Below, one piece after another: positions 35,559-46,560 of a stretch of 64,000 nucleotides of DNA. Origin of the DNA: Schizophyllum amplum (Eukaryota > Basidiomycota > Agaricomycetes > Agaricales > Schizophyllaceae); the NCBI GenBank assembly GCA_007026445.1, contig VDMD01000028.1, positions 248,001-312,000 of the forward strand, written 5' to 3'. Every line of letters starts with the position of its first letter. Within the stretch, counting starts at the first letter, position 1. The notes beneath the pieces are model-generated. The model did no database searches. It was not told the DNA's origin and saw only the letters and a list, made by a program, of their open reading frames with translations. Position numbers and translations under genes: made by a program.

Positions 35559-37025
35559 CTACTGATCAGGGGGGGCAGGAGAAGGAATCTTCTGCGGCGT
35601 GCGTACAATGTCTTCCTCGTCATCATCTTCGCCTCCAAGCAGAAATGGTGTTTGTTCCGATGGTTGGTCGCCGGACGCCGATTGCACGCCACTGTGTGCG
35701 GGTGCTGGAGTCGTACGCGGGTGAGGCGTAGGACTTGCGCGTGGACCCGGCGATCCAACATCAGGGCGTACGAAAGCATGATGGGAGACGGGGTTTACCG
35801 CCGCTGCGCCCTCTTCCCGGTGATGACTCGCTGCTGGCGCATAGCCGTACCCATCTCCGTACCCGTGCCCGTGCCCAAGCGCAAGTCGCCCGCTTTGACC
35901 GCCCTCGTACAAATTCGTAGTCGCCTCACGCAAGCGCTCGAATGTATCGAGCAGGTTATCCTGTTATACATTCAGCCCAAATTCGCGAGGAAGCCGCCTG
36001 GCACGACCCAGGGTCGCGCCTACGTACCTTGCTGAATTTACGCGCCGCTGCAGACCTAAGATAGCGCAAGATGGGACCGAAGCCTTCTGCGCGAAGGTGC
36101 GTATACACAGCTTGTGCATGATACGCAAAGGCCTCCCCAGAGAAGCTCGGGATCTGGTCGAAGCCATTGAGGCCGAGAACCCAGCGGTTATATGCTGTAC
36201 CGCACACGAGATATATCGCGGTCACGATGAGGAGTGCGACGAGGAGGCCGGTAATCAGCGCGGCCAGGGAAAGACTTGCTGGCATGCGTGTTGGACAGGC
36301 ATGATGCGTAGCCCATTCGACGAAGAACACGCAGCTAGAGAGTACGTAGTAGGCGATGAGTATGACATGGGTGCAATTGGTGGGATACACGCACTGCTCG
36401 TCCGCCTGTGCGCCTGCAGGTAACGTAGCGGTCAGCCGAGGCTTGCCCGCGCCAAAGTCGGAGGTAGAGCATACGAAGTCGATGATCGTGGATGCACGAA
36501 CGGCTCCATCTGTTAGGGTCAGATTGAGCAGCGATCAACGTAGTAGCACAGTTGACGCACCTAGTGGGCAGGGGGAACCATCAAGATAGGTCAGTCGCGG
36601 ACGTCCAGTAGTCGGGGAGATGTCGAGCGTGCTGTTTGCCTGGCTGCGCGCGATCAGCACACCGTACATTGCAGCATACGCGTGTACATACCCCATGCTG
36701 TAATCGCCGCGATCCCGACGCACAAAGGCGCCTACATCGCCTATGTCGACCGCGTCGCCGCCCTCAACGTGCCAGGTCTCCGATGCTACGGAGCGACATA
36801 TGTTGACGACATACTCGGTGTCTACGAGACCGTCAGCCAAAGATCGCAGCTCGAACCCGTCGCAGCCTGACCTGAGTCGCGGAAGGTGTAGTCCCGCGCA
36901 GCTTTAAGGGGGGATAGGTTGTAGAAGGCATCGTTCAAGACATCATGCGCCGTGCATGGCTTGTCGATCTTCTGACTGGCGACACAAGCGGCCAGGAGCG
37001 CGAGAAGTAGGAGAAATGCGAACAT
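35559..37025 (-). CDS. Atg27-like type I membrane protein (mannose-6-phosphate receptor homology domain)
   Basis: About 400 residues in several minus-strand exons. Signal peptide: MFAFLLLLALLAACVAS. The lumenal domain starts DKPCTAHDVLNDAFYNLSPL and has paired cysteines (CDGFELR, NICRS, SPCPLG, FVCSTSDFGAGKPRLTATLP, CVYPTNCTH), the pattern of MRH/Atg27 lumenal domains. A membrane helix follows (HVILIAYYVLSSCVFFVEW region and SLAALITGLLVALLIVTAIY), then the conserved juxtamembrane motif YNRWVLGLNGFDQIPSFS of fungal Atg27-like proteins. The cytosolic tail has a Gly/His-rich run (GHGHGYGDGYGYAP), a Pro-rich part and an acidic end. Yeast Atg27 cycles between vacuole, endosome and Golgi and supports Atg9 traffic. 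Function is by family only; an Mrl1-like sorting receptor is the alternative. Confidence 0.75.
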
Positions 37026-38184
37026 CTCAGCGATGGGCTTGCATGAGCGCCGCTCACAGCGACGAGGGAGGACATGTTACGCTGGCGAGACGCTGCGGGA
37101 AAGACCTGACCTGGAATGGCAGTTGTATACACGTGCCACAGATTCGAAGGACCCACAAGTCGATATGGCGCGCAGTGTGCCAAGCTGGCATATATAACAA
37201 TGTGTAGATTTTGCATAGCTCATGGTTGATACTGGTCCATATGTCGTACGCATCGGAGTCTTAGAGGAAGACGACAAACGAAGTTAAGGATGAAGACGCT
37301 TCAGAGTTCGGAGATCTTCCTTCCGCACTTCTTCGATATTCTCCCCGCCAGGGATGATGATATCCATTGCAATCAGGGTTAGAACGACATGCTAGATAGA
37401 CATATATATTCCAGGCTTATAGTCTTGACGCTCGGACCGGCTACGGTCCATGTGGTCCACTTCGCCGACGTGCGAAGCATGTCGACGGTGCGGCAGGGTA
37501 AGTAGTACAACTAAGTGCGGGAGACTAAGGGTATGGAGGACGACATGCTGCAAACCTCCGAGTCCAATGGACAAACAGATGTCACGTGACCGTGAGACTC
37601 AACCTCCCAGATGGGAAATCCACTCTTCCACAGGCTGCTTTACTAAGACTTACCCCGCGTCACGCCCCGCCTTCCTCCCGCCGACATGGTGCTCCCGACG
37701 TCGCGATAGCCGTTTGAGGCCGGTGTATGCCCCTCTTCACTTCATTGCCCTGTAACTCGGGTCCCCGAGAAGGGCGGCTTCGAGACACGGGCGACCGCGT
37801 ATCGTGCGACGCATCGTCGCTTCGACTTCCCCGCCAAGCAGCGTCGACAATGGACACAAGTTGTGCAGAAGCGCGCCTCCTTCATGATAACTTCATATCC
37901 GAGCGCAAGGAATTTGAGGATTGCCTTGAAGCGCATGGCAAGATCTGCGATTCTCACTCATCCGGCGCCATTGCCCTCAGGACACACATGTCAGGTTCAA
38001 AGTACAGCTCGCCCTCAGCGATCGATTTTGATTGCCAGGAGTTACATGCAATAATTTATGGCGAGTGCAGTGTTCCATGCTAGATATCTATGCTATGCTC
38101 CGAGTCTAATACTGATACAGAATGGGTGATGCGGCCCACTGCACGAACCGCCTGCAGGTGATACCATGGTAAAGCGCGCGGCGT
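37026..38184. other. Ambiguous region with two possible small ORFs
   Basis: Two candidates, both weak. On the minus strand, after a splice-acceptor-like TCTATCTAG near 37392, an exon reads VVLTLIAMDIIIPGGENIEE and ends DLRTLKRLHP at about 37286. The composition looks genuine, and a short upstream exon near 37495-37430 (KWTTWTVAGPSVK) could join it into a small membrane-anchored protein. On the plus strand 37850-38083 encodes 77 residues (starts MDTSCAEARLLHDNFISERK). No family is recognised for either. Confidence 0.25.
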
Positions 38185-39085
38185 TTACCAGGTGAACTTG
38201 GTGCCATCGAAGTTGACGAACTCGCCGCCGAGGGATTCCCCGCGTGGCCCCATCGATGATGTTGAGCATGCCGTTGACGGAGTCCTCAACCGGGATGGGG
38301 GTCATGCCCTTCATGCCCGGCTCGGCCTCGAAGGTGCGGGTGGCCATGTCGGTGGCGACACCGTCCCCGGGGTTAACCGCGAAGGTGGCTATGGGATTGT
38401 CAGATACGCGTCACCCGCGGGTACGGAGATTGACTCACTGAGCTCGGGGTGCTCCTGGTAGATCTTGCGCACGAGGTAGTGCACGGCGGCCTTAGACGCG
38501 CCGTACGCGAGCATGCGTGCGGGGAACTGGGAGCCAATGCTGACGCTGCCGACCAAGCTGCCAATCGGGACGAACTTGGGTGCGGCGGACTCCTTGAGCA
38601 GCGGGTACGTGGTCTGGAAGAGGACGAGAGTGCCGTTGACGTTGACCTGCAGATGTGCTGGTTAGTTTGGCTCCCTCCGCGCGATTGACACGATGTTACG
38701 CACGTCGAAGTGGCGTGTCATCTCCTCGGGCTTCATCTCAAGGGTGGACGCGAAGTAGTCGCCAATGCCCGCGTTGGCGATGACAACGTCCAGGTGGCCG
38801 GAGATCTTCTTGATCTGCTCGACGGCTGCGAGGTTTCCCGGCTTGTCGCCGGAGACAAGCTTGAGGACATGGACCTTGTCGGAGTGCTTCGCGGCGAGGT
38901 CGTTGAGCTGCGTCGCAGCCGCAGGGTTGCGCGCGCCGGCAAAGACGACAGTGTTAGGGCGGGTGGCAAGCGCGGTAACAAGACCGAGGCCTGCATACGA
39001 GGTCAGTAAAACACGTGTTGCACGAGAGAATGTTCGTACCGATGCCGCGGTTGGCGCCAGAGACAAGGTAGGAGGTAAGAGACAT
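38185..39085 (-). CDS. Short-chain dehydrogenase/reductase, copy 2, C-terminal frame shift
   Basis: A paralogue of the SDR at 26457-27438 with the same domain order: TSYLVSGANRGIG, then after an intron LGLVTALATRPNTVVFAGAR; VVIANAGIGDYFASTLEMKP; catalytic YGASKAAVHYLV; FAVNPGDGVATDM; MTPIPVEDSVNGMLNIIDGA. The expected ending GESLGGEFVNFDGTKFTW is present right up to a TAA at 38187-38185, but lies in a different frame from the preceding IIDGATR. The shift is at about 38244 and no splice site is there. Read without correction, the protein continues to 38093 with an unrelated tail. The active site is unaffected, so the product may still work. Substrate unknown. Confidence 0.78.
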
Positions 39086-39524
39086 GGCTGTACGAGTGGG
39101 CGGTGTTGGGAGAGTGGGCGGCCAAGATGTGGAAGTAAAGAAGGTGCTCGGAGCAGCTTCAGCGTTTTAAGGCCGCGGGATGGCGATCGGATGGCGAGCA
39201 GGCGCGGGATCAGGTGATCCTTAGGTGAGCCGGGTAGCGCAGAGTGGAGAGCACGTCCAGTACGCGCAGCGGGGGCCGGGTGGCCAATGGGTACGCGCTG
39301 TCAGGACGCGTGTACATCACGCTCGAGACCTAAAGTGCGCATACCTACGCCGGGCCCGCATGTAACGGTCCTTTACCTCCTCTAGGCGCTCGTAACCCCG
39401 CAAGGCAACTGTCTTTTGTTCACCGATGCGCCTTGTTTAGACGCCGGGGCCCCTGCGGCGGGCGAGTAGCGTGTCCCTCGCACGTCTCACTTACACAAAA
39501 CATCTGCAGAAGGCCAACCGCGTG
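39086..39524. other. Intergenic, SDR-2 promoter side
   Basis: No gene seen. Contains the promoter of SDR-2 (minus strand) and the flank of the foldback element. Confidence 0.45.
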
Positions 39525-39527
39525 TGA

Positions 39528-40380
39528 CACGACAGACGTTGCCGAATTCGACGGCGGGGATAATCGTAGCGTTATGGGTTGATTTATGCTACATATTCCG
39601 AGAGTATATACATAACAAATCACCACCGATGAAGACATGGGGAAATGAGTTGTATTTCGGTAGCTGTTTGGTATGTATATCCAGTAAAAAACAAAAAGGC
39701 CCATATCTGGCCGAACACGGGACAAACGCTGGCCGGACGCGTGACGGACGATGCCCGGCCGTGTGACGAACAAAGGGCGAACATGTGACAGATGGTGGCC
39801 GAACGTGTAACGAATGCAGGTCGGACAGAGGCCGATCTTGGGAGCCGGACGCAGGCCCATGGAGTGACGTTGAACGGCACCACGTTCTCTGGCGACCTAC
39901 GCCCTACACAGCGCGTGAACAAGCAATATTCTGCAAGGCAAACATTCAGGGCCGTCAAATTATACATACCGTTGAAGATTAGTTGTGTTTGGTGCACTGT
40001 ATGGTGTACAACTCGCCAGAAAACGTGTTGCCGTTTAACGTCACGCCATGGGCCTGCGTCCGGCTCCCAAGATCGGCCTCTGTCCGACCTGCATTCGTTA
40101 CACGTTCGGCCACCATCTGTCACATGTTCGCCCTTTGTTCGTCACACGGCCGGGCATCGTCCGTCACGCGTCCGGCCAGCGTTTGTCCCGTGTTCGGCCA
40201 GATATGGGCCTTTTTGTTTTTTACTGGATATACATACCAAACAGCTACCGAAATACAACTCATTTCCCCATGTCTTCATCGGTGGTGATTTGTTATGTAT
40301 ATACTCTCGGAATATGTAGCATAAATCAACCCATAACGCTACGATTATCCCCGCCGTCGAATTCGGCAACGTCTGTCGTG
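39528..40380. mobile_element. Foldback DNA transposon with 368-bp inverted arms
   Basis: The arms 39528-39895 and 40013-40380 are reverse complements of exactly equal length, nearly identical over the outer 300 bases and slightly diverged near the inner ends. The spacer is 117 bp. The outer ends begin CACGACAGACGTTGCC and the flanks on both sides read TGA, consistent with a 3-bp target duplication. CAC ends plus a 3-bp duplication suggest the CACTA/CMC group, although such long arms are unusual for it. Inside each arm, near 39705-39835, are tandem variants of a 20-24 bp unit built on GGCCGGACGCGTGACG. There is no transposase, so the element is non-autonomous. Confidence 0.85.
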
Positions 40381-40383
40381 TGA

Positions 40384-41947
40384 TGGGCGTTTCTGGGTGT
40401 TTGTGTCGTAGCCACGAAGGGAGAACGTGGCAAGTTCAACCGTGACAGGATCACGCTGCGGACCCACAACGTCGGTCTCGGGGCGTGTGGCGAGGCGTCG
40501 GCGATGTACTGGTGATATGCTTTCTAAACTAAACACAAAAGCACGGCACGATGTCAGCGGCTGGTGGGCGGGATGATAATGTCGGGATGTCACTGGACGA
40601 CCCTCGGGGGCCTGGCACACCCGTGTCCGCGTCGCAGATCCGGGACCAGGGTAGGAGGCGGGCACGGAGTGGACATTGGCACAACACGAAGTCAACAACG
40701 CGCTCACCCAACTGACTAGCGATCGGTACAACGGGGGTATTTACAGAGTGGACGAAGGACTGAGATGGCAGTCAGCTTGGGCTAACTTGGTACGCCTACC
40801 ATTGCATTGAGTTGAATTCATGCGAAGCGGAATCACCGCGCATACCCACGCTGACACATCCTGGTCGTTCGGTGCTCGAACTTGCGGCCAAGTCGAAGTA
40901 CAGTAATCTCGAAGTGGTTTACCGCAGGTTCACGCGTTCACAGTTAGACGCTGCCTCTGGTCAGCGGGACTTCTGGACGACAATGCATGTTGTCGCGCGG
41001 CGAAGATTCATGGGTATGGTATAATGCATCCTGTTCGATAATTCGAAAGCGATGAACAGCAGACATTCGGAGCCCATCGCAGAATCGTCGTCGATGCAGC
41101 TTTTATCAACTTCAATCAAGTTCAAGGCCGCGAGCTCGAGTTCAACCCGACCTGGCCTGCGTAGTCGTTCACTACCTAGTATATGTGATTGGCACAGAGT
41201 ACGTCCGTTGTCTACAGATGCTCCTACGCCGTGTAACGGATGCGCTCCTACTCCGCGGGTCGGGCCCGATGCATATACCTCGACGGTGGAGTGTTAACGT
41301 TGAAGTTGGCTCGCCAGCGCGTTGGTGAGTTAGGTAATGAAATGGACTAAACGAACCCCTTCATCCTCGACTCCCGCCATTTTTTTGGTAACGACCCGAT
41401 CAAGTGCAACCAATCACTTTTACGTGATGCGCGCTTTTCGACCCGTACATACCGCCCCAGCCGCCAATTTTTTTATCTGTCAGCGCTTGTCCTTTCTTTC
41501 TTTGCTTCTGGCTGTCGTTATACCGAGTCGCTTGTTTTCTTTTATCTCAACTTAGGTCGATCTGTGTTGATTGGAGAGCCGTTCGGCAAGGGATTCGTTG
41601 TCGCGCGAGGTGCGTCATTCGGCAACAGCCGTGACTCGTCATCGTGGGAATAGCCCTCGACATCGCGATCGACTGGATGGGCCACGACGCTGCCGCGGGA
41701 GATCGTGTATACAGCGCACCTCTGGTCGTGTCCTACACACGCATCAGCAATACAAGTCACAAGAGCGCTCCATACGTCTATTCCGCCCGTCTACCTACCC
41801 ATCTACGAGTTCGCATTTCTCACAACGGGCGGTCTTCTCACATTGCTACTCAGGCCTATTCGAGTGCGAACTCAAGTCTCTGCGCTACTGATGTACCGCT
41901 GTACTTGTAAACTCGTACTCGTAAGTCCCTTCGTCTCGCTGCTTACG
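40384..41947. other. Accessory DNA without a recognised gene
   Basis: Only short frames without recognisable domains. A plus-strand stretch near 41556-41650, preceded by an acceptor-like CTTAG, reads SVLIGEPFGKGFVVARGASF before a stop and looks coding-like, but nothing supports a full gene. Confidence 0.35.
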
Positions 41948-42965
41948 CCGGACTGATCGTGATTGCAGCGCGTTCGCCGCCGCCTTCATCCATTCTCGTA
42001 AGTCTTCATTCACGCTCACTTGTTCTTGCTGACCACATTCGCAGGAAATCTCGTTACGAGCGGCACGGTGCCTTCGCCGTCGTCGCCGATGAGCGGGACC
42101 GCGGCGACGTCCACCACCGCTGTGCCCATGCACGCCGCAACCGTGGCAGGGGACGAGGAGATGGGTGCGGATGCGGCGGCATCGTCGAGCCCCAACGTCA
42201 ACACAAGGTGCGTACTCGTTGTTCATGACAGCGCTCTCGACGCTGACAACGACCCAGCTGCCGACATGGTCGACCATGCACGAAGCGCCCACAACGTCCC
42301 ACACAACGAGCATGACGTCGCCCGGCTGTCAGCATCGCCGACTCGTCCAGACCGCTGTCAAGGGGAGCCGATCGCGGACCGGGAACTTCTCGCCACCACC
42401 GTCGTCGCCGCCGCCGCCACCCGCGACGAGCTCGCCGTCGACCCCCTCGTCGCCGCCGTCACCGTCGTCCATCTCGCACGGCGAAGCGCTCGTCATCAAC
42501 GGTGCCGGCAGCGAGAAGAGACGGTGATCGCACAATCGATCGCCTCTGCTTCTCACCACCACCATGCCCGACGAGTCGCGTCCTGGATGCGGTCGACGAC
42601 GAGCTCGATGTCCTCATCGACGTTGGGATGCCCCGGTGAGTCTGCCGTCAACGCGAACGACGAGCGCGAACTGACACGTCCAGGGTCGATCGACGCGACG
42701 CGACGCGAGTAGGCGCCAGACTTGCACCCGCGTGCACTCGACGGGCGGCGGGACGGGCACGCGGTAGCCACCGCCAACGACGCGCTCGACGTCGTCTGTA
42801 TCGGACAGAGGTGTGTACCTCGCCGTTCCCCGCTGCGAGCTGCACTGACACAATGTAGGCGCGAGTCGAGAAACACGCCGCGCCCAGTGTCGCCGCCGGA
42901 CGCATCGCTCCCCACGCACTCCCCGCTCTCCCCATCCACACAACACGATGGACGAACGCTATGCG
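41948..42965 (+). other. Possible low-complexity multi-exon ORF leading into the module array
   Basis: Several GT-AG flanked stretches read as Ala/Ser/Pro/Thr-rich peptide. One exon (about 42044-42207) reads NLVTSGTVPSPSSPMSGTAA and ends SSPNVNT before a GTGCGT donor; another near 42550-42630 contains VLDAVDDELDVLIDVG before GTGAGT. Joining them in one frame is not straightforward. It could be the 5' part of the gene that contains the tandem modules downstream, a disordered protein, or chance open frames in GC-rich repetitive DNA. Confidence 0.25.
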
Positions 42966-45900
42966 GCCCCGAAACCGCCGGAGGCCTGCGCGGGATTGCC
43001 CTGCGGGGAGCTTGATGCGAGGTAAGTACACCCCTTGTCCTGCTTATAGAACAAAACAAAAAAACCCCGCCAACCCCCCTCCAACCTGTATCCCCGACTC
43101 ATATTGACGGTGTCCCAGACGTTCTTATTCAGAACTGCGAGCCGCCGGAGGCCTGCGTGCGATCGCCCTGCGGGGAACTGTATGCGAGGTACTCAGGTAA
43201 GTACCCCCTTGACCGTCCGTCCGACCCCCCCACCCGCTGCCTCACATTATATTTCAGAACGCGGACTGACGTTCATATAGACGACCCATTTTTGACCCCC
43301 GAGCCGCCGGAGGCGAGCGTGCTGTTGCCCCGCGGGGAATAATTGATGACGACTGCGAAAGGTACGCCCTCACCCGCTCGTTCGTCGAATCTCCGCTGAT
43401 AAACGTGCACCGAACCCAGGTCTTTTCATCGGGGGCGTATTGATACGACCTCCGCGTACCTTCCGCTGCGTCGCGGGCGTGCGCCATGCCACACGACGGG
43501 GGAATTTAGTCTCACGGGTCAGACTCTTCTCACAGAAGACGGGGGGAAAGGTCAGGGGGAATTATCGCCAATTTCCGAGCACGGTACGTCCGATTTCTCG
43601 ATATTTTGCTCACAAACGTGCACCGACCCTAGGGTATCTTCGGCTTGGAATGTACATACGACCTACCTGCGACCCCCCGAAGCGTTTCGGACGTGCTTCA
43701 AAGCGCGTTCCGGGGGACAGTTGCTAGTCTCCAAGGCAGACGTTCAGGGAAGACAGTTGCTCTCGGCACGGCGGGTAAGCCCGCCCTCTCGTCAATCGAG
43801 TTTCTGCTGAAGGATGTGCACCAGGTTCTCAATACATATTATGGTCCACATGACCTCCCTGCAGCCCTTGACAAGTCGCGGGCGTGCCTCACGCCGCTCG
43901 TCGGGGGACGTTTGACCCTGTCACCAAAGGTAAGCCCCCTTCCCTCTTTTTAACCAAAATTTCGCTCATAAGCGTGCACCGACCCTAGGTCCTTTTCATT
44001 GGGGGATATGTATATGACCGCCCACACTCCGTAGAGGCGTCGCGGACGTGCTACAAAGCGCGTCGAGTGTCGCTCTTGGTGCGGCAGGTAAGCCCTTCCC
44101 CTCGTCGGTTCGATTACTGTTCATAAACGTGCACCAAGGCCAGGTTTCCGATATAGATTATAGTGCATACGACCTCTCTGCACCTCCCGCTGCGGTACGA
44201 GCGGTCCCCCCGCTCCGGGAACGGGGGAATCATCGTCGATTTCGTTGGAAGGTACGTGCCCACCTTTGTTGACCGGAATTTCGCTGATAAATGTGCACCA
44301 ACCCCTAGGTTATCAGCGCGGGGGAACATGCATATGTCACACACGTACCTCGTCGCGAGCTGCGAGCGGTGCCCCCGTTCCAGAGACGGGGGATTATTGA
44401 CGGTTTCGCTGGAAGGTATGCCCTCACCTTCGTTAGTCAGACTTCCGCTGATAATTGTGCACCAACCCTAGGTTATCGACGTTGGTGGACATATGTACGA
44501 TCGTCACATACCCTCCGAGGCCTTGCGAGCGCGCCCCCGCTGCAGGACGGGGAGATTATCGTCGATTTTCACGGGAGGTACGCTCCCGCCTTGTTTATCC
44601 AATTTTCGCCACTAAATGTGCACCGACCCCGCGTTCTCAGTACAGATTATGGTACATATGACCTCCCTGAAGCCGTAGGAGCGTCGCGGGCGCGCGTCGC
44701 GCCGCTCGTCTGGGAACTCTTGACCCCGCCACCAAAGGTACCCCCCCTCCCCCTTGTTCGCTGAAATTCCGTCTATACTATGCACTGACCCCAGTTATCT
44801 TTGTTGATGGATGTCGTTAGTATGACGCCCCCGCAGGACACAGAGGGCTCACGGATGTTCTGACAGCGCATGGATCTCGTCGCGGCAGGTAAGCCCTCCC
44901 CCTCGCCGGCCAAATCTGTGCTCATAAACGTGCACCAACCTCAGGTTTGCGATACAGAATATGGTATATATGACTTCCCTGTAGCCATGGGCGAGTTGAC
45001 GGTATGCCTCACCTCGTCTTGACCCTGACACTGAAGGTAAGCCCCCCCTGCCCCTTGTTCGTCGAGATTTCGCTACTAAATGTGCACCAAACACCCAGAC
45101 CTTGTCCGCTTCGGGATACACATATGACCTCAAAGCACCCTCTCGTGCGCGGCGCGCGGGCGCTACGCGCGACGCACCGAGACGGGATCGATTTCCGTCC
45201 AGGTAAGCCCTCCACCTCTGTTAGCCGTATCTCGCTCATAAACGTGCACCGACTCCAGGATCTCAATACAGAATATGGTATATACGAACCCCCCTGTAGC
45301 CCCAGGAGAGTCGAAGGCGTGCCTCACGGCGCTCGTCGAGTGACACTGACCCTGCCACTGCAGGTAAGCCCCCTCCCCCTTGTTTGCCGATTATTCGCTG
45401 ATAAACGTGCACCAAACCCAGGCCTTTTTCGTTTTGGGATATGCATATGGCCTCAAAGCACCTTCTGATGCGCCGCAGGCGTGCGCTGCGCACCGCGACG
45501 GGAGAGCTATCGTCGATATTTCGTCCAGGTAAGCCCCTCCCCCCCACCTCTGGCAGCTGGATTTTCGCTCATAAACGTGCACCAACCCCAGCCTTTTTTT
45601 GCAGGGGGATATACATGCGACCATCATGTTTCCTTTGAGGCGTCGGAGACGCCAGCCCCGCCCCGCGTGGGGGAGAATTTATTGTGAGGTAGGCCTCGAC
45701 CCTTGTCCATCGCAATACCGCTCACAAACGTGCACCAACCTCAGGTTTTTTTCGATGGGGGATATACATATGTAACCGTCGAGGCATTGCGGGTGCTCCC
45801 CGCGTCGCACGTCGGGGGAATTATGTCGCTTTTCGTGCAAGGTATGCCCCCATCCCCTTGTTCGTCAAATGCTCGCTCATAACGTGCACTCAACCTAGGT

Positions 45901-46045
45901 TCTTTTTGCTGGCGAGGGTATATACGAACCCTCGGTACCCTCTGGCGTGTGTCTCGTCGCTGGGGGTCACCGAGTTAAGTCCCGCTGGCATATTGCTCGT
46001 TGCCTACGTCCTGACCGCGGCGCCCCTCGTCCAGTTCGTGTGGTA
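42966..46045 (+). repeat. Tandem array of about 19 intron-exon modules (period about 160 bp)
   Basis: Three diverged leading modules (exons ending 43021, 43196 and 43361, with the core PPEACxxxPCGEL) precede sixteen regular ones. Their exon-like parts are 43420-43583, 43633-43774, 43825-43929, 43989-44087, 44144-44251, 44309-44415, 44472-44577, 44633-44737, 44795-44888, 44945-45036, 45099-45202, 45259-45363, 45422-45528, 45592-45688, 45745-45841 and 45899 onward. The intervening segments are 49-63 nt, mostly 55-58. Each starts GTAAGC, GTACGC or GTATGC, has a pyrimidine-rich middle, and ends with a branch-site-like CTCAT/CTGAT, then AAACGTGCACCAACCYCAG. The exons share a peptide core near V-[LFI]-x3-G-Y-x-Y-[DE]-x2-x-P with a variable tail. 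Twelve of sixteen are open in that frame; modules 1, 9, 10 and 14 have a stop or shift. After the last module an open frame ends with a hydrophobic stretch AGILLVAYVLTAAPLVQFVW. Confidence 0.8.
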
Positions 46046-46560
46046 GGCATGTGCATATGCACGCCGTGACGGCATGCAGGTACCATCGAGTGCGTCTTGG
46101 CTCTGTGCGATGCATACTAGAGGGGGCACGTTGTCGAAGGTGAGTATACGTTTCGTAGCTCGGACCCCGCCGCGGAAGAATTATACAGGGGGTGGGATCG
46201 GTATATCTTTATCACATTGCTGTACCTATGTAGTCGAATTGACTGAGTTTGCGGGCGCGAAATTGGCGGCGACGTGAGTACAAGGTTGAAGGCGGGGAGC
46301 GCCCTCCGCCGCGCCTTCGCCTACCCTTCCCCGACATGTCGCCTCACATCTACCGCGTCGCTTCCCTCACATTCTCCTCTACAGAGACATCGCCGCGCTA
46401 CTCCATCCCCCCTCCCTCCTCTTTGTGCCGTAGGTCCCCCCTCCCTCGCGACCACCTCTCACGCGCACTTCGGTCATTGTCTCGCCGTTCGTTTGGCTCA
46501 CAAACTCGTATATTCAAGTCTACACTACGTACATGGGCAGTAGTACATACGTCGTCCACG
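46046..46560. other. Accessory DNA downstream of the module array
   Basis: Nothing identifiable beyond short GC-rich frames. A donor-like GTGAGTA near 46140 resembles those in the array. Confidence 0.3.

Noticed and set aside
13947..39085. Secondary-metabolite cluster idea from MFS, SDR and AKR genes
   Set aside because: No core synthase, P450 or pathway regulator is present, and housekeeping genes lie between them.
43362..45898. CRISPR-like or plain satellite interpretation of the periodic array
   Set aside because: The host is eukaryotic, unit length and spacer sizes do not fit CRISPR, and the conserved parts are splice signals flanking a peptide-like exon. A non-genic satellite remains the main alternative and is stated in the finding.
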